This document shows positions 44,524-55,300 of a stretch of 64,000 nt of DNA, piece after piece (positions within the stretch are counted from its first letter, which is position 1; every line of letters starts with the position of its first letter). The notes beneath the pieces were generated by a model. The model saw only the letters and a list, made by a program, of their open reading frames with translations. It was not told the origin of the DNA and searched no databases. The DNA lies in NCBI RefSeq assembly GCF_900111155.1, contig NZ_FOGG01000013.1, forward strand, positions 62,001 through 126,000, written 5' to 3'. The translations under genes were made by a program, and so were the position numbers. Source of the stretch: Pedobacter rhizosphaerae (GTDB taxonomy: Bacteria; Bacteroidota; Bacteroidia; Sphingobacteriales; Sphingobacteriaceae).

Positions 44524-47500
44524 TTACAATTTCACATTAATACCAAAAGTATAGATGGCCGTGAGTGGATAGAAGTTTGGAGAATCTCCTGAGCCCTGAC
44601 CGTTTTCAGGGTCCCAACCTTCATAAAAATCGTTTAAGGTGAAAAGATTTTGGCCTCCCGCGAAAATTCTCAATTTTTCCAGTCCTACTTTCTTGCTCAG
44701 ATTAGCAGGTATAGTATAGCCAATCTGGGCATTTTTCAGCCTCAGGAATGTTCCGGACCTGTTCCAGTAAGAGTTTCTCTGCACATTGGCGCTCCCCTGG
44801 CTCAAGTTTGTAATCCGTGGATATATTGCATTGCGGTCCGGATTTTGCACAGTCCAGGCATTTTCATATTGCCATTGCTGAACATTGCCACCGTTGTAGA
44901 GGGCATAGGCCTGATAGGAGCCCATCTGAACAGTATATCCGCCTAGACCAGAGAATAAGACCGACAAATCGATCCCTTTGTAGGCTGCGGTCAGATTCAG
45001 GCCAAAAGAGGTTTTTGGATTTGTATTGCCCAGTATTTTTCTATCGTATGTAGCATCAACCTTACCGTCAGGAACGCCATTGGGGCCACTGATATCCATA
45101 AACCTGATATTCCCAGGCGCACCACCATTCGGCTGCGATGGATAACTGGCCACATCCGCAGCATCGACAAAAAGGCCATCTGCTACAAAACCATAAATTG
45201 GATTAAGTGACTCTCCAAGAAAGAAATTGGGAATTACACTTTGAATATCACCAGCGATTTTGATTACTTTTTGATTATTGTAAGAGAAATTTGGAGATAC
45301 GCCAAGATTTACCTGACCAATTTTAGTATTGTAGGTTAAACTCAGCTCAATACCCCTGTTCTGGATCGAACCTGCGTTCTGTATTGGTGCGGTAAGGCCC
45401 AGTGTAGCGGATACGGGCACCTGATAAAGAATGTCTTTGGCTGTTCTGTCATAAATATCAACGGTAGCGCTAAGTTTATTTTTGAATACTGTAAAATCAA
45501 GTCCCAGATTGGTTGTGGTTGTGGTTTCCCACTGTATACCGGTATTGACTGCAGAGGTAACTGCTGCTCCCGGCGCAATAACCCCTCCAAAATTATACCT
45601 TGGATTTGTGCTGAAATTATATTGGTATGGATAATTTAAGAGGTTCCCGTTCCTGTCCGAAATATTCGCATTACCTAAAGAACCATAAGATGCCCTGATT
45701 TTCAATTCATCTATCCAACTGATATTATCCTTGATAAAAGATTCCTCAGAAAGTCTCCAGCCTGCGGAAACCGCCGGAAAAATACCATATCTGTTGTCCG
45801 GGGCAAACCTGGAAGAACCATCGTAACGTATATTGGCCTCAAATAAATATTTACCTCCGAAATCATAATTTAAACGGGCAAAATAAGATCTGAAAGCATA
45901 TTCATTCGCATTACCTGCGGTTTGCTGATTTGTGGTAGCGCCGGCATCGAGTTGATAAAGTAAATTGTTTGGGAATTTATCCCGAAATGCCCTTGAATAA
46001 TTATCGCGGTGTGCTTCCTGCTGGTAACCTCCCAGGATGGAGAAATTATGTTTTCCAAAACTTTTCGTGTACTTCAACAACATGTTCAGTGTAACTTCAT
46101 TTCCATCTATGTTTTCTACGTTTAAGCTATTTGGGCCAACATATGTAGTCCTATCAATGTTTATATCAGCGATATAGGTTGTATTCACGCTGGTGTAATA
46201 GTGGTACCCTGCTGTTCCGCTCAGGTTCAGTCCAGGAATAATATCCCATGAAAGCGTCGTATTTCCATAGAAATTTTTGGCCCTGAAATTATTAAAACCT
46301 TCACTGGCCAGCCACGCTTCCGGTGCATAGAAATCCTGGCGGCCATAAGTGCCATCAGATCTTAAACCGGCAATAGTATTAGGCTCACGTACAGCAAAAC
46401 CAATTATCCCGCCTATTCCAGCAGCATTGGATTGAGGTTGGGTTTGAAACCGGGAAAATCCCAATATACTGGTTTTAAGATTTAAGTTATCCTTGATACG
46501 GGTATCGATATTGGCCTGGATATCATATCTCTTATTATTGGTCTCCGCAGTCAAACCATTGTGGTCACGATAACTGCCCGATAAATAATACACATTATTC
46601 CCTTCACCACCAGAAACATTAAGGTTGTGGTACTGCTGAAACCCTGATCCGGAATTTAATAAATCCTTCAGGTGGAATACATTCGGAAAGTTATCAGGAT
46701 CGGTACCGCTTCTGTACTTCGCCACCACATCAGCGCTGGCACCGGTCAGTTCAGCATAAGTCCATGAATCGACGAACTGGGGCAGGCTTGTTATTTTCTC
46801 CCATCCCACATAGTTATTATAGCTGATTACAGTTTTTCCCTTTTGTCCACGTTTAGTCGTAATCAACACTACCCCATTGGCCGCCCGGTTACCATAAATA
46901 GCAGCTGATGCGGCATCCTTAAGGACAGTCATGCTGGCAATGTTATCCGGGGCTACATCATCTAGAGATCCTGCAATCCCATCAATTAATATCAAAGGAC
47001 TGCTTCCTGCATTAAATGTACCTACCCCCCTGATAATTACCCTTGCGCCATCACTTCCTGGCCGGCCGCCGCCTTGCTGTACCTGTACTCCTGGCGATAA
47101 ACCGGATAAGGCCTGTGATGCCTGCGTAATGGGGCGGTTATCCAGGTCTTTTGAAGACACTGTACTTACCGATCCGGTAAGGTTAACTTTTTTCTGTGTG
47201 CCATATCCTACGATAACAACTTCATCCAGTTTTTTATTGTCATCGGTAAGCTGAATATTGATTTGCGTCTGTTCACCGATAAGCACTTCTTTAGTAGTAA
47301 AACCAATGTAACTAAAAATCAGGGTACCTTTGCTGTCGGGTATGCTTAGGGTGTAGTTCCCCTGTGTATCTGTCTGGGTAGCCTTGCCGGATTCTTTATG
47401 CTTGACCACCACCCCTGGTATGGCTTTTCCACCTTGATCGGTAACCTTACCCTTAATATTGATATCCACTTTGGCATAGGTCAGGGAAGCAGACTTTTCA

Positions 47501-47646
47501 TTAAATAGGAAAGTATTAGTATTTAGATATTTTTTTGCGGAATTGGCAACTGCCTGCTCAAAAGGGGTAGCTGAAAGTACTGTGCCAATACCAAAAAGCG
47601 TAAGCAATTTCCACCAGTTTTCTGGCGACTTTGGATTATTATTCAT
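44524..47646 (-). CDS. SusC/RagA TonB-dependent outer-membrane transporter (PUL C)
   Basis: 1040 residues. An unusually polar N terminus (MNNNPKSPENWWK) precedes the hydrophobic stretch LLTLFGIGTVLSATPFEQAVA. The carboxypeptidase-regulatory-like domain (IKGKVTDQGGKAIPGVVVKH; ~62-135), the plug (VVIVGYGTQKKVNLTGSVST; VIIRGVGTFNAGSSPLILID) and the barrel follow, ending IYTFGINVKL. It transports oligosaccharides for the GH43/GH2 set. A TATATTTG element far upstream (47894-47901) may drive it. Confidence 0.95.
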   Translation of the reverse strand: MNNNPKSPENWWKLLTLFGIGTVLSATPFEQAVANSAKKYLNTNTFLFNEKSASLTYAKVDINIKGKVTDQGGKAIPGVVVKHKESGKATQTDTQGNYTLSIPDSKGTLIFSYIGFTTKEVLIGEQTQINIQLTDDNKKLDEVVIVGYGTQKKVNLTGSVSTVSSKDLDNRPITQASQALSGLSPGVQVQQGGGRPGSDGARVIIRGVGTFNAGSSPLILIDGIAGSLDDVAPDNIASMTVLKDAASAAIYGNRAANGVVLITTKRGQKGKTVISYNNYVGWEKITSLPQFVDSWTYAELTGASADVVAKYRSGTDPDNFPNVFHLKDLLNSGSGFQQYHNLNVSGGEGNNVYYLSGSYRDHNGLTAETNNKRYDIQANIDTRIKDNLNLKTSILGFSRFQTQPQSNAAGIGGIIGFAVREPNTIAGLRSDGTYGRQDFYAPEAWLASEGFNNFRAKNFYGNTTLSWDIIPGLNLSGTAGYHYYTSVNTTYIADINIDRTTYVGPNSLNVENIDGNEVTLNMLLKYTKSFGKHNFSILGGYQQEAHRDNYSRAFRDKFPNNLLYQLDAGATTNQQTAGNANEYAFRSYFARLNYDFGGKYLFEANIRYDGSSRFAPDNRYGIFPAVSAGWRLSEESFIKDNISWIDELKIRASYGSLGNANISDRNGNLLNYPYQYNFSTNPRYNFGGVIAPGAAVTSAVNTGIQWETTTTTNLGLDFTVFKNKLSATVDIYDRTAKDILYQVPVSATLGLTAPIQNAGSIQNRGIELSLTYNTKIGQVNLGVSPNFSYNNQKVIKIAGDIQSVIPNFFLGESLNPIYGFVADGLFVDAADVASYPSQPNGGAPGNIRFMDISGPNGVPDGKVDATYDRKILGNTNPKTSFGLNLTAAYKGIDLSVLFSGLGGYTVQMGSYQAYALYNGGNVQQWQYENAWTVQNPDRNAIYPRITNLSQGSANVQRNSYWNRSGTFLRLKNAQIGYTIPANLSKKVGLEKLRIFAGGQNLFTLNDFYEGWDPENGQGSGDSPNFYPLTAIYTFGINVKL

Positions 47647-47893
47647 ATTTGGTTAGTTATTAGTTTGTTTTATATAAGATTATTTCCCGGAAAGCGGATT
47701 AATCAAAAGATCTGATGAGTTTATTTTCCTTTCATAGGCCATTTTAATTTTTGGATTAAAAGTTTGGATTAACCAGGTCTGCATGCTCTGTATTTAGGGG
47801 AACAGAATCAATTTCTATTTTTAACATGGCTACACCATCTTAACATTAATCTATTCGGCTTTTCTATACTTTTGAGCTGTTAAAAAACATAAT

Positions 47894-47901
47894 CAAATAT
47901 A
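47894..47901 (-). promoter_or_regulatory. -7 promoter element candidate for PUL C susC
   Basis: TATATTTG on the minus strand matches TAnnTTTG, but no TTTG lies at the usual spacing upstream (one is 13 bp away). It would give a leader of about 240 nt. The 446-bp gap (47647-48092) holds otherwise only AT-rich sequence and the terminator of the preceding operon. Confidence 0.35.
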
Positions 47902-48011
47902 AAATCCGGCAGGCCAAATTAATTTGACGTATTCAGACCTGTTTTTATAATTTTCCGTCCTTTCGCCATCAATTCCTGTCCTGGATAGATAGAACATGAC
48001 TATTTGACAAA

Positions 48012-48044
48012 AAAAGAGCGTTCCTGTTGTAAGAACGCTCTTTT
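48012..48044 (-). terminator. Strong bidirectional-type terminator ending PUL D
   Basis: A perfect 12-bp stem (AAAAGAGCGTTC / GAACGCTCTTTT) around a 9-nt loop is bordered by an A-run and a T-run, so it works on either strand. It starts 48 nt after the stop of the DUF4998 gene and closes the PUL D operon; PUL C begins after it. Confidence 0.92.
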
Positions 48045-48092
48045 CTAAATTGAAAAAATTAGAGATGTTTCTAGTCTGTAAAGAAGAATATC

Positions 48093-49274
48093 TTAATCTT
48101 TATACAACCGCACTTTACTAATCCTAATACTGCTTTCATGTTTAACAAACATAGTTGAAACAAAGCCAAGCGATATTTCCTGTGCCTGCGCAAGTGTAAA
48201 GGATACAGCATAATCTTTTCCATTCTGCGAATTATCCAAAAACCTGAAATTACCTATGGCCTGCGAGATATTGGCGACATCAGGCAAGGTCTTCCCTGCA
48301 TCAACCACTAAATAAGTGGCTTCTAAAGTGCTGTTGATTTCAGATACTGTTGCAACAAAACGGTATTTACCAGCAGGAAGCGTGGTGGTTTGAAATATTT
48401 TACCATTTGAAATCTGGGGGGAGTACCAATATTCAAATGAGATAAAGCCACCTCCATTATAGGAATCGAATCCCCCAATTGTTTTATTGGACATATTTTT
48501 TGCTGCGGCATTAGTCGTCCATTCTGCCAGATCCCCCCACCTTCCATCCCGTTTACCCGCAATAAATGGCGCACCGGAATTTTTCAAAAGGAATTCATTA
48601 ATTTTCCTGCTTACCGAAGCGCTGTAAAAGGTATCAATCGCAGTGGAATCTGGTAAAAAAAGAGTTCTGTACTGAATGTCAGTATCGGGATTACGGTCTG
48701 TCAAAACAATCTGGTTGGCGGCCTTGGTTACCCTTTTTGTACGGGAGACCCCATTGACAGTAGTATAGGTAACATCTACGCCAACAGAACCGGCATCAGA
48801 AACCCGCCAGTTAAGAATGGTGGCCCCGGTGGAAGGCTGGTATACAGCCCGTTCCAAGATACGGTTCAACAGCGATTTTTCAAAAATATCCCCATAGGTA
48901 GCACCTTGTTTAAGGGCAGCCACGGATTTATTACCATTTTTATCAAATGTAAAAACTTCGAAGGAGTAATTACCTTCCGGTAATGAAGGCACCATCACTT
49001 TGATGGTATCAATCCCTTTTCCCCTGGTAATGGCAACATCCTGATGGTTGGCTTTATTGTTCCAGTAAATTGTTGCCTTGGTAATATTGGGATCGGAAAT
49101 CAGCAGAAACTTGACGAGTGCCCGGTTACGGCCTGATAGAACAGTTAATGAATCGGCTTTACCAGGATAGGTAATCTCTTTGCCGTCAGTAAGCTTTTTA
49201 TAATCATCCATTTTGCTACAGGAAGCCATCAGCAAAGCAACAGCAACCATAGAATAAGCAATAATATATTTCAT
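48093..49274 (-). CDS. DUF4998-type surface lipoprotein with DUF5013-like C terminus (PUL D)
   Basis: 393 residues with a lipobox (LLMASC) and SKMDD. Residues ~35-130 share the N-terminal pattern of the PUL A counterpart (DGKEITYPGKADSL; TIYWNNKANHQDVAI). The C-terminal half (~230-393) differs: RDGRWGDLAEWTTN... GGFDSYNGGGFISFEYW ... LPAGKYRFVATVSEIN suggests a DUF5013-like beta-sandwich. No catalytic residues. It probably binds glycan at the cell surface. It is the last gene of PUL D, before the terminator. The different C terminus suggests that the two duplicated PULs now recognise different structures. Confidence 0.8.
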   Translation of the reverse strand: MKYIIAYSMVAVALLMASCSKMDDYKKLTDGKEITYPGKADSLTVLSGRNRALVKFLLISDPNITKATIYWNNKANHQDVAITRGKGIDTIKVMVPSLPEGNYSFEVFTFDKNGNKSVAALKQGATYGDIFEKSLLNRILERAVYQPSTGATILNWRVSDAGSVGVDVTYTTVNGVSRTKRVTKAANQIVLTDRNPDTDIQYRTLFLPDSTAIDTFYSASVSRKINEFLLKNSGAPFIAGKRDGRWGDLAEWTTNAAAKNMSNKTIGGFDSYNGGGFISFEYWYSPQISNGKIFQTTTLPAGKYRFVATVSEINSTLEATYLVVDAGKTLPDVANISQAIGNFRFLDNSQNGKDYAVSFTLAQAQEISLGFVSTMFVKHESSIRISKVRLYKD

Positions 49275-49297
49275 GTCAAAAAATATTTAGTAAAAGA

Positions 49298-50476
49298 TCA
49301 ATTATCATTTCCGAAAAAGGTCATCTCTGAAACGTGGGCAGCCAGTCCTCCTGGGCCAGCCCAGGTTTCCAAAACCTTAATTCTGATGTATCTGACCGAA
49401 GGTGCATTTAAAGGAACATTGGTTTCTTCACCACGAGCTGCCGCAGCGACATCCTCATTGGAATTAGAGCCGAGTGGCTGACCAGAAGGTTTGACTGAAA
49501 CACATGAAGCCAGTTGAGTCCAGTTGGTATAACTACCGTCACTGGCCGGATTATTCGAGCCCCATATCTCATATCTTTTGGGATTTCCATGGTTGTATAT
49601 CCAAACGCCTTGTCTCTGCCACAGGGTAAATCGGCTGATTTTAGCAGTGACACCCAGATCAAAGGTGACGTGAAGTGGCATGCCTACATCGGTTGTGTGC
49701 CACATGTTCCCGTCGGCTGAAATTACCTTATTCCATAAATTATTGATAGGCAGCCCCCAACCTACGGGGGCATCTGTTGGTAATGTGAGTACTTTAAATT
49801 TACTTTTATCAAGCTCCTTTTCAAAGATCGGGGTAAGCTTAGTCATTGCAGTATCGGTGCGGTTGTCCCATCTGTCGCGAATATAAACGCCGAAAATAGT
49901 TTCCTTTGACGGAAATCCCCTCGAGGAGAATACGCCATTTTTTGCCTTTGTATAAATGGTTTCACGCGTTGCAAAGTTGCCAAGGGAATCTTTATAATTT
50001 ACCACTACTGCAATGTTAGCTTCTGTAGGGTTGGCAAAACTAATGTTTATCCCCCCAAAATCACTGGCCAAAACCAGGCTTCTCCTGATGGCAAAAATTG
50101 GGGGTTCCAGCGCCTTCACTTTTATGGTCACCGGTGCGGATTTGTTATCCGATTTATCTACTGCATATAGATTGAGGTTATAAACGGCAGTATCCGCAAA
50201 ACCATCAACAAGAAGCGAGCGGGTGTAAGCAGATGCCTTTACGCTGATCAACTTCCCGTATTTATTGGTATACTGAGCCATGACGTACATCAGATCCTGA
50301 TCAGATGGAAGGTTATAGGTTACTTTTACAGCTCCAGACATGCGTTCTACTACCGGATTTGTGATCTGTTGTGGCACTACGCTATCCTTTTCTACAGGTG
50401 CCAGCATATCTTCCTTACAACCGAGTACTGTTGCACAAAAAAGTGCCAACAATACAAACCATTTATTTTTTTTCAT
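49298..50476 (-). CDS. DUF4959/DUF5126/DUF5000-type surface lipoprotein (PUL D)
   Basis: 392 residues. Lipobox ATVLGC is followed by KEDMLAPVEKD. The domain order matches the PUL A paralogue (6063-7301): Ig-like N terminus (VVERMSGAVKVTYNLPSDQDL), a middle beta domain (~130-225), and a C-terminal F5/8-type module with LWNKVISADGNMWHT, KISRFTLWQRQG and RYEIWGSN. It ends AAHVSEMTFFGNDN. It should help bind the glycan beside SusC/SusD. The similarity to the PUL A copy runs over the whole length, which supports block duplication. Confidence 0.83.
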   Translation of the reverse strand: MKKNKWFVLLALFCATVLGCKEDMLAPVEKDSVVPQQITNPVVERMSGAVKVTYNLPSDQDLMYVMAQYTNKYGKLISVKASAYTRSLLVDGFADTAVYNLNLYAVDKSDNKSAPVTIKVKALEPPIFAIRRSLVLASDFGGINISFANPTEANIAVVVNYKDSLGNFATRETIYTKAKNGVFSSRGFPSKETIFGVYIRDRWDNRTDTAMTKLTPIFEKELDKSKFKVLTLPTDAPVGWGLPINNLWNKVISADGNMWHTTDVGMPLHVTFDLGVTAKISRFTLWQRQGVWIYNHGNPKRYEIWGSNNPASDGSYTNWTQLASCVSVKPSGQPLGSNSNEDVAAAARGEETNVPLNAPSVRYIRIKVLETWAGPGGLAAHVSEMTFFGNDN

Positions 50477-50496
50477 AACATTTAATTATTAAGTAA

Positions 50497-52392
50497 TTAC
50501 CATCCTGGGTTTTGAACTAAATTGGGGTTTACAATAGTGTTGTTTTCCTTTATTGGCCATAGATAATCACGGGGTGCAACAAATTTTTGATTGAAAAGTA
50601 ATTTTGGTCTATAATATCCTGTTGCATCAGTTTGCTCTATATCCCAACCGTACACACCATTGTTAAGGGTTGAAGAGGCTTCCTTCCATCGTTTCAGGTC
50701 CCAGAAGCGGCTACCTTCGAAAGCCATTTCAATACCCCTTTCCTGATGGATAATCTGTCTCAAGCCTGCCTGATCCCTATACTTTCCGGGATTTATCGAA
50801 TAAGTATCCCACGATGACTGAACGGATTGCAAACCTGCCCTTTCCCTCACCAGGTTTAAGTATTGATAAACGGCTTCAGATGGGCCACTTGCTTCATTCA
50901 ATGCTTCAGCATATAAAAGATATAAATCGGATAAACGCATGATTGGCCATGGATACTGTTCTTGGGTATAACTTAAGCCGTCCTGGATAACGAACTTCCA
51001 ATTCACCAGTTTTTTGCTGTAGTATCCGGTAATGGAGTAACCAAAAGCAGCCCTCCTGGACTGACCCTGTCCCGCCTTGGCCTGAACTGGCCAGGTCTTG
51101 TTTTGCATATACCATTGAGAGCCATCAAAACCCAAATCAGCATAAAAGCGCGGTTCCCTGTCAAAATGCAATGCAGCGGTGATGTAACCATTCTGCAGGT
51201 AATCCTGATCTGCACCGGTGGCTGTTTTTAAACTGTAGCGGTTAGAGAAGTCCCAGGTCTTGTCTTCCGAAATGGGAACACCATTTTTGGTATAAAATAA
51301 TTCGGCGATGCGTAAAGTAGGGGCCAATTGACCGAGCGTAGATTCATTCCCGGATCTTGCCACGTCAAGTCTGGGCATAGCCTGAAGTTGTATCCCCGAA
51401 CCGGTACCATTGGTAAAGCCCCAGATGAGTTCCTGGTTCCATGGCTCACAAACACTGTTTCTGATACTCATTTCCAGTTTGAGCCGATCAGATATATTGG
51501 ACACCGCAGCGTTAAACTTATACAAGCGAATCCCTGCCCTTTCACAAAGATCAATGGCCTGTTTACAGGCTTCAGCCGCTCTTTGCCATTTTTGAACGCT
51601 GAAAGTGGTATTCACCAAAGCCGTACCATCTGCATTCTTTAACCCGCTGTAATCCGAATTCCCGTTAAACTGCGGGCTTGCTGCCAAAGTCAGCACCCTG
51701 GCCTTAATGGATAACGCAATCGGGCGGGTAATGTGTCCGAGTTCAGAAGAGCGGTTTTGAATGCTAATGGGCAGCTTCGTGGCGGCAGTATCCATTAAAC
51801 TGGCAATATAATCCACCACTTTATCTAACGGTTCACGCTTTACCCTCACCTCTTCAGTTGTTGCTGTAATGGGCAGGTTTTTATCAATAATTGGAATCGG
51901 TCCGTACATCCGTAACAAATAAAAATGATAATAGGCTTTTAAAAACTGTACCTCACCTGCCCATATTGTCTTTTGAGAGGCATCAAGATCAGGAACCTCA
52001 TTTACATGTTCAAGGAAAATATTGCAATCTCTCAATGCCCTGAAAATAGCTTTACCATCTGACTCACCATCCCAATAATTAAGTAGCGGAAAAGTAAGTG
52101 ACTGGTTTCCCCGGGCGATTTGCTGTGGCCCGGAAGGCAAACGACTTAACGAGGTAATAGGCCAGTAAGTCCAAAACTCATCGCTAACCAGCATCGCTGG
52201 ATTTTGGTAAATATTACTTTCCTGAGGCAAATAGGAATAACAGGTAAATAAATATTTCTCTGCCTCATTTCTATTGGTAAACGCATTATCTATGGTAGCG
52301 ATATTATCTGGAACGATATCCAAAAAGTCTCTTTTGCAGGAAGTGATGAATGCGAAAACCACCAGTGCTAAAAATATGCTTATCTTTTTCAT
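50497..52392 (-). CDS. SusD/RagB family surface glycan-binding lipoprotein (PUL D)
   Basis: 631 residues. Lipobox FITSC is followed by KRDFLDIVPDNIATIDNAFT, close to the PUL A SusD. Shared segments include LKAYYHFYLLRMYGPIPII, YLLYAEALNEASGPSEA and HQERGIEMAFEGSRFWDLKR, and both proteins end in NPNLVQNP.W. It caps the SusC encoded 4 nt upstream. Middle loops differ from the PUL A copy, which is where the ligand is bound in SusD proteins, so a different ligand is plausible. Confidence 0.95.
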   Translation of the reverse strand: MKKISIFLALVVFAFITSCKRDFLDIVPDNIATIDNAFTNRNEAEKYLFTCYSYLPQESNIYQNPAMLVSDEFWTYWPITSLSRLPSGPQQIARGNQSLTFPLLNYWDGESDGKAIFRALRDCNIFLEHVNEVPDLDASQKTIWAGEVQFLKAYYHFYLLRMYGPIPIIDKNLPITATTEEVRVKREPLDKVVDYIASLMDTAATKLPISIQNRSSELGHITRPIALSIKARVLTLAASPQFNGNSDYSGLKNADGTALVNTTFSVQKWQRAAEACKQAIDLCERAGIRLYKFNAAVSNISDRLKLEMSIRNSVCEPWNQELIWGFTNGTGSGIQLQAMPRLDVARSGNESTLGQLAPTLRIAELFYTKNGVPISEDKTWDFSNRYSLKTATGADQDYLQNGYITAALHFDREPRFYADLGFDGSQWYMQNKTWPVQAKAGQGQSRRAAFGYSITGYYSKKLVNWKFVIQDGLSYTQEQYPWPIMRLSDLYLLYAEALNEASGPSEAVYQYLNLVRERAGLQSVQSSWDTYSINPGKYRDQAGLRQIIHQERGIEMAFEGSRFWDLKRWKEASSTLNNGVYGWDIEQTDATGYYRPKLLFNQKFVAPRDYLWPIKENNTIVNPNLVQNPGW

Positions 52393-52396
52393 AATA

Positions 52397-55300
52397 TTAA
52401 AATCCTATCTGTACACCAACATTGTAAACCCTCTGTACAGGGTAACCTAAACCATTACCCCCCATTTCTATATCCCAAAGCTTAAATCCACTTAAGCTTA
52501 ATAAATTAGTGCCGCTAACGTAAAAACGGGCATTACTCAACCTGATCTTGTTTAGGATTTTCTTAGGTAGCGAATAACCCATTTCAGCAGATTTCAATCT
52601 CAAAAAAGAACCATTACGCATAAACCAGGTGTTGGTCTGTGCATTATTTAAGTTTGTATTGTCACTTAAGCGTGGCCATAGTGCATAAAGGTTTTGATTG
52701 TCCTCAGACCAGTAATTATCCGCATAGGCCTTTATTAATGCGTTTTGCGTTCCACCCAACGATTCTCCGGGGTAATTGTAAGGCACAAATGGTGCGGTAG
52801 CCCTGGTGTCAATCCAGAATGATGAACGGGCAGATCCCTGGAAGAAGACGGACAAATCAAAATTCTTGTAACCGGTAGAAAATCCAAAACCATAGATAAT
52901 CTCCGGATCGGTAGGCAATCCTATAGGCACTTTATCCAGGTCTGTGATTTGACCATCAGCATTAACATCTCGGTACTTAATATCTCCAGCGGCATATTCA
53001 CCGAAAGTCTGCCTAGGAGAATTTGCCACATCAGCCTGATCGATAAACAGGCGTTCAGCAATTAACCCATAGGTTTGACTGAGTGGCTGCCCGATTCGGG
53101 AAAGGTAGCGTTCTTTATATTCAGGTTCCTCAAACTGTAAAAATTCACTATGGGCATAAGTAAAGTTCCCGTGAAGGCGCAGCCACAACGAAGAATTGAA
53201 ATTTTTGCTATAGTCTGCCGAAATATCCACACCGTTGGCTTTTGCCTTACCGGTATTGGCTTTGATCGCAGCGGCAAGTCCCATAGTGCTTGGAATAGAA
53301 GCACGGGTCATCAAGATGTTGTCCCTGGTTTCAGAGAACACATCCACCTGTAAATTAAAATCGTTAAAAAGCGTCAGCTCAGTTCCAAAATTAAACTTCT
53401 TTGCTCTTTCCCAGGTAATAAAGCGGTTATCATAACGGTTTACGGTCACCCCGGGCCGGTTGTATGCGAATTGTTCACCGAATGTAGCACCTTTGCCTGG
53501 ATCAGATAAGTTAACTTCAGACAGGTAGAAGAAACGGTCTTCCGGACCACCGATAGCATCATTACCTACCAATCCGTAAGTTGCCTTCAACCTTAACTTA
53601 CTCACTACAGTACTAATAGGCTTCCAGAACTTCTCATTGGATATGAGCCATCCTATACCAAAAGCGGGGAACAAGCCATATCTTTCTGATTCAAAGAAGC
53701 GCTCTGATCCATTATATCCAAAATTGACCTCAGCCAGGTAACGGCTATCATATCCATAGGTAAAACGTCCGGAAAGCCCCTGATTTCGGTAAGGCAGGGA
53801 TTTCTGTAATGTTCCGTTATTGGCAAAAAGCTGCTGTCTGCGTTGGTACACCAATAATCCGGTGACATCGTGAACCTTTCCAAACTGCTTAGCGTAATTG
53901 ACTGCAGCTTCCATGTAAGTGGTGGTATTGATATCTTTTGCACCTTCACTGTAATTCAGATACTCAGTGGCAAAGCCCTCGTTCAAGAGCGTTAGTCCAT
54001 AGGTATTATTTAGGCTGTTATATCCACTTGCAGCATAAAAGAACGGGTTGTAATTGCGGCTCAAATCAAAGTAAGAGTAGCGAGAGGTATTGAACATCCC
54101 TCTCGCTGAGAGCCCTGGGGTAATAAAAGCGAGATCTTGTTTCACTTCAAACTGCGCATTCATCAGGGACCTTGAATAATCGCGGTATCCTTTAACTAAA
54201 TCCGCATAAGGGTTAATTAGCAAACCATTGCTTGAATTACCGAACAGGATATGATTGGTCTTTGGCATCTGATCTGCCGGATAATAAGCGGGGAAGAGCA
54301 CAGGATTACTCCTCATAATCTTGGTATACAACCCGCTACCGCCATCGATCGGGCCAGTGTAATCATCGAAACTACCGGACAGACGAACAATTACTTCTGT
54401 GGTTTTAGTCATGTTGATGTTGATGTTCGAGCGTAGCTGATAAGATTTAAGGTTAATGTTGCTATTGAAGTTATTGCGCTGATCAACCTTCAGTAAACCA
54501 TTGTCGTTATTGTAGGTGCCTGCAATATAGTAGCGGGCTATTTTCCCCCCTCCATTGGTACTAAAATTCATCCGCTGGTTATTGGTCCTGTCTTTTAATA
54601 GCATTTGCCGCCAGTCATTAGCGGGATATATATACGGATTGGCCCCAAGCGCCGTCTGATCGATCTTATTTTGTGCATAGGGAAGTACACCTAAGGGATT
54701 CCGGGTGATTACGGCCTCATTGGCCAGTTTCATGTAGGTAACCGGATCTGCAAATTCCAGGTTTCTGGTGTTCTGGGAAGTAGAGTTTTCAAAACGTACC
54801 TGAATCTTGGCCTTACCTTCCTCGCCTGACTTGGTCACAATCAGGATTACACCATTTGCCCCCCTGGCACCATAAAGTGAAGTAGCTGTTGCATCTTTCA
54901 TGATGGAAAAGCTGGCAATGTCATCTGGCTGCATCCTGGCCAGATCAGTAGCGGTCACTTCAATCCCATCGATCATAATCAAGGGATCTCTTTTATACCC
55001 AAAGGTAGTTACCCCGCGGATAAAGAACGATGCATTGTCCTGTCCGGGTTCACCGCTTCGCTGATAGGCTATCACTCCAGCCAGTTTACCGGCCAGCGCT
55101 GTGGTTAGGTTACTGGAGGGCACTTTAAGCTCCTTTGGATTGATGGTAGTGATGGCACTGATCATACTGGATTTCTTTTGTGTTCCAAAAGCTACCACGG
55201 CAACCTCATCAAGGTTATTAAGCGATTCCAATACCACGTTGATGTTGCTTTCCCCTTTTATTTCTATTTCTTTGGTTTTATATCCTACCATACTGAAAAT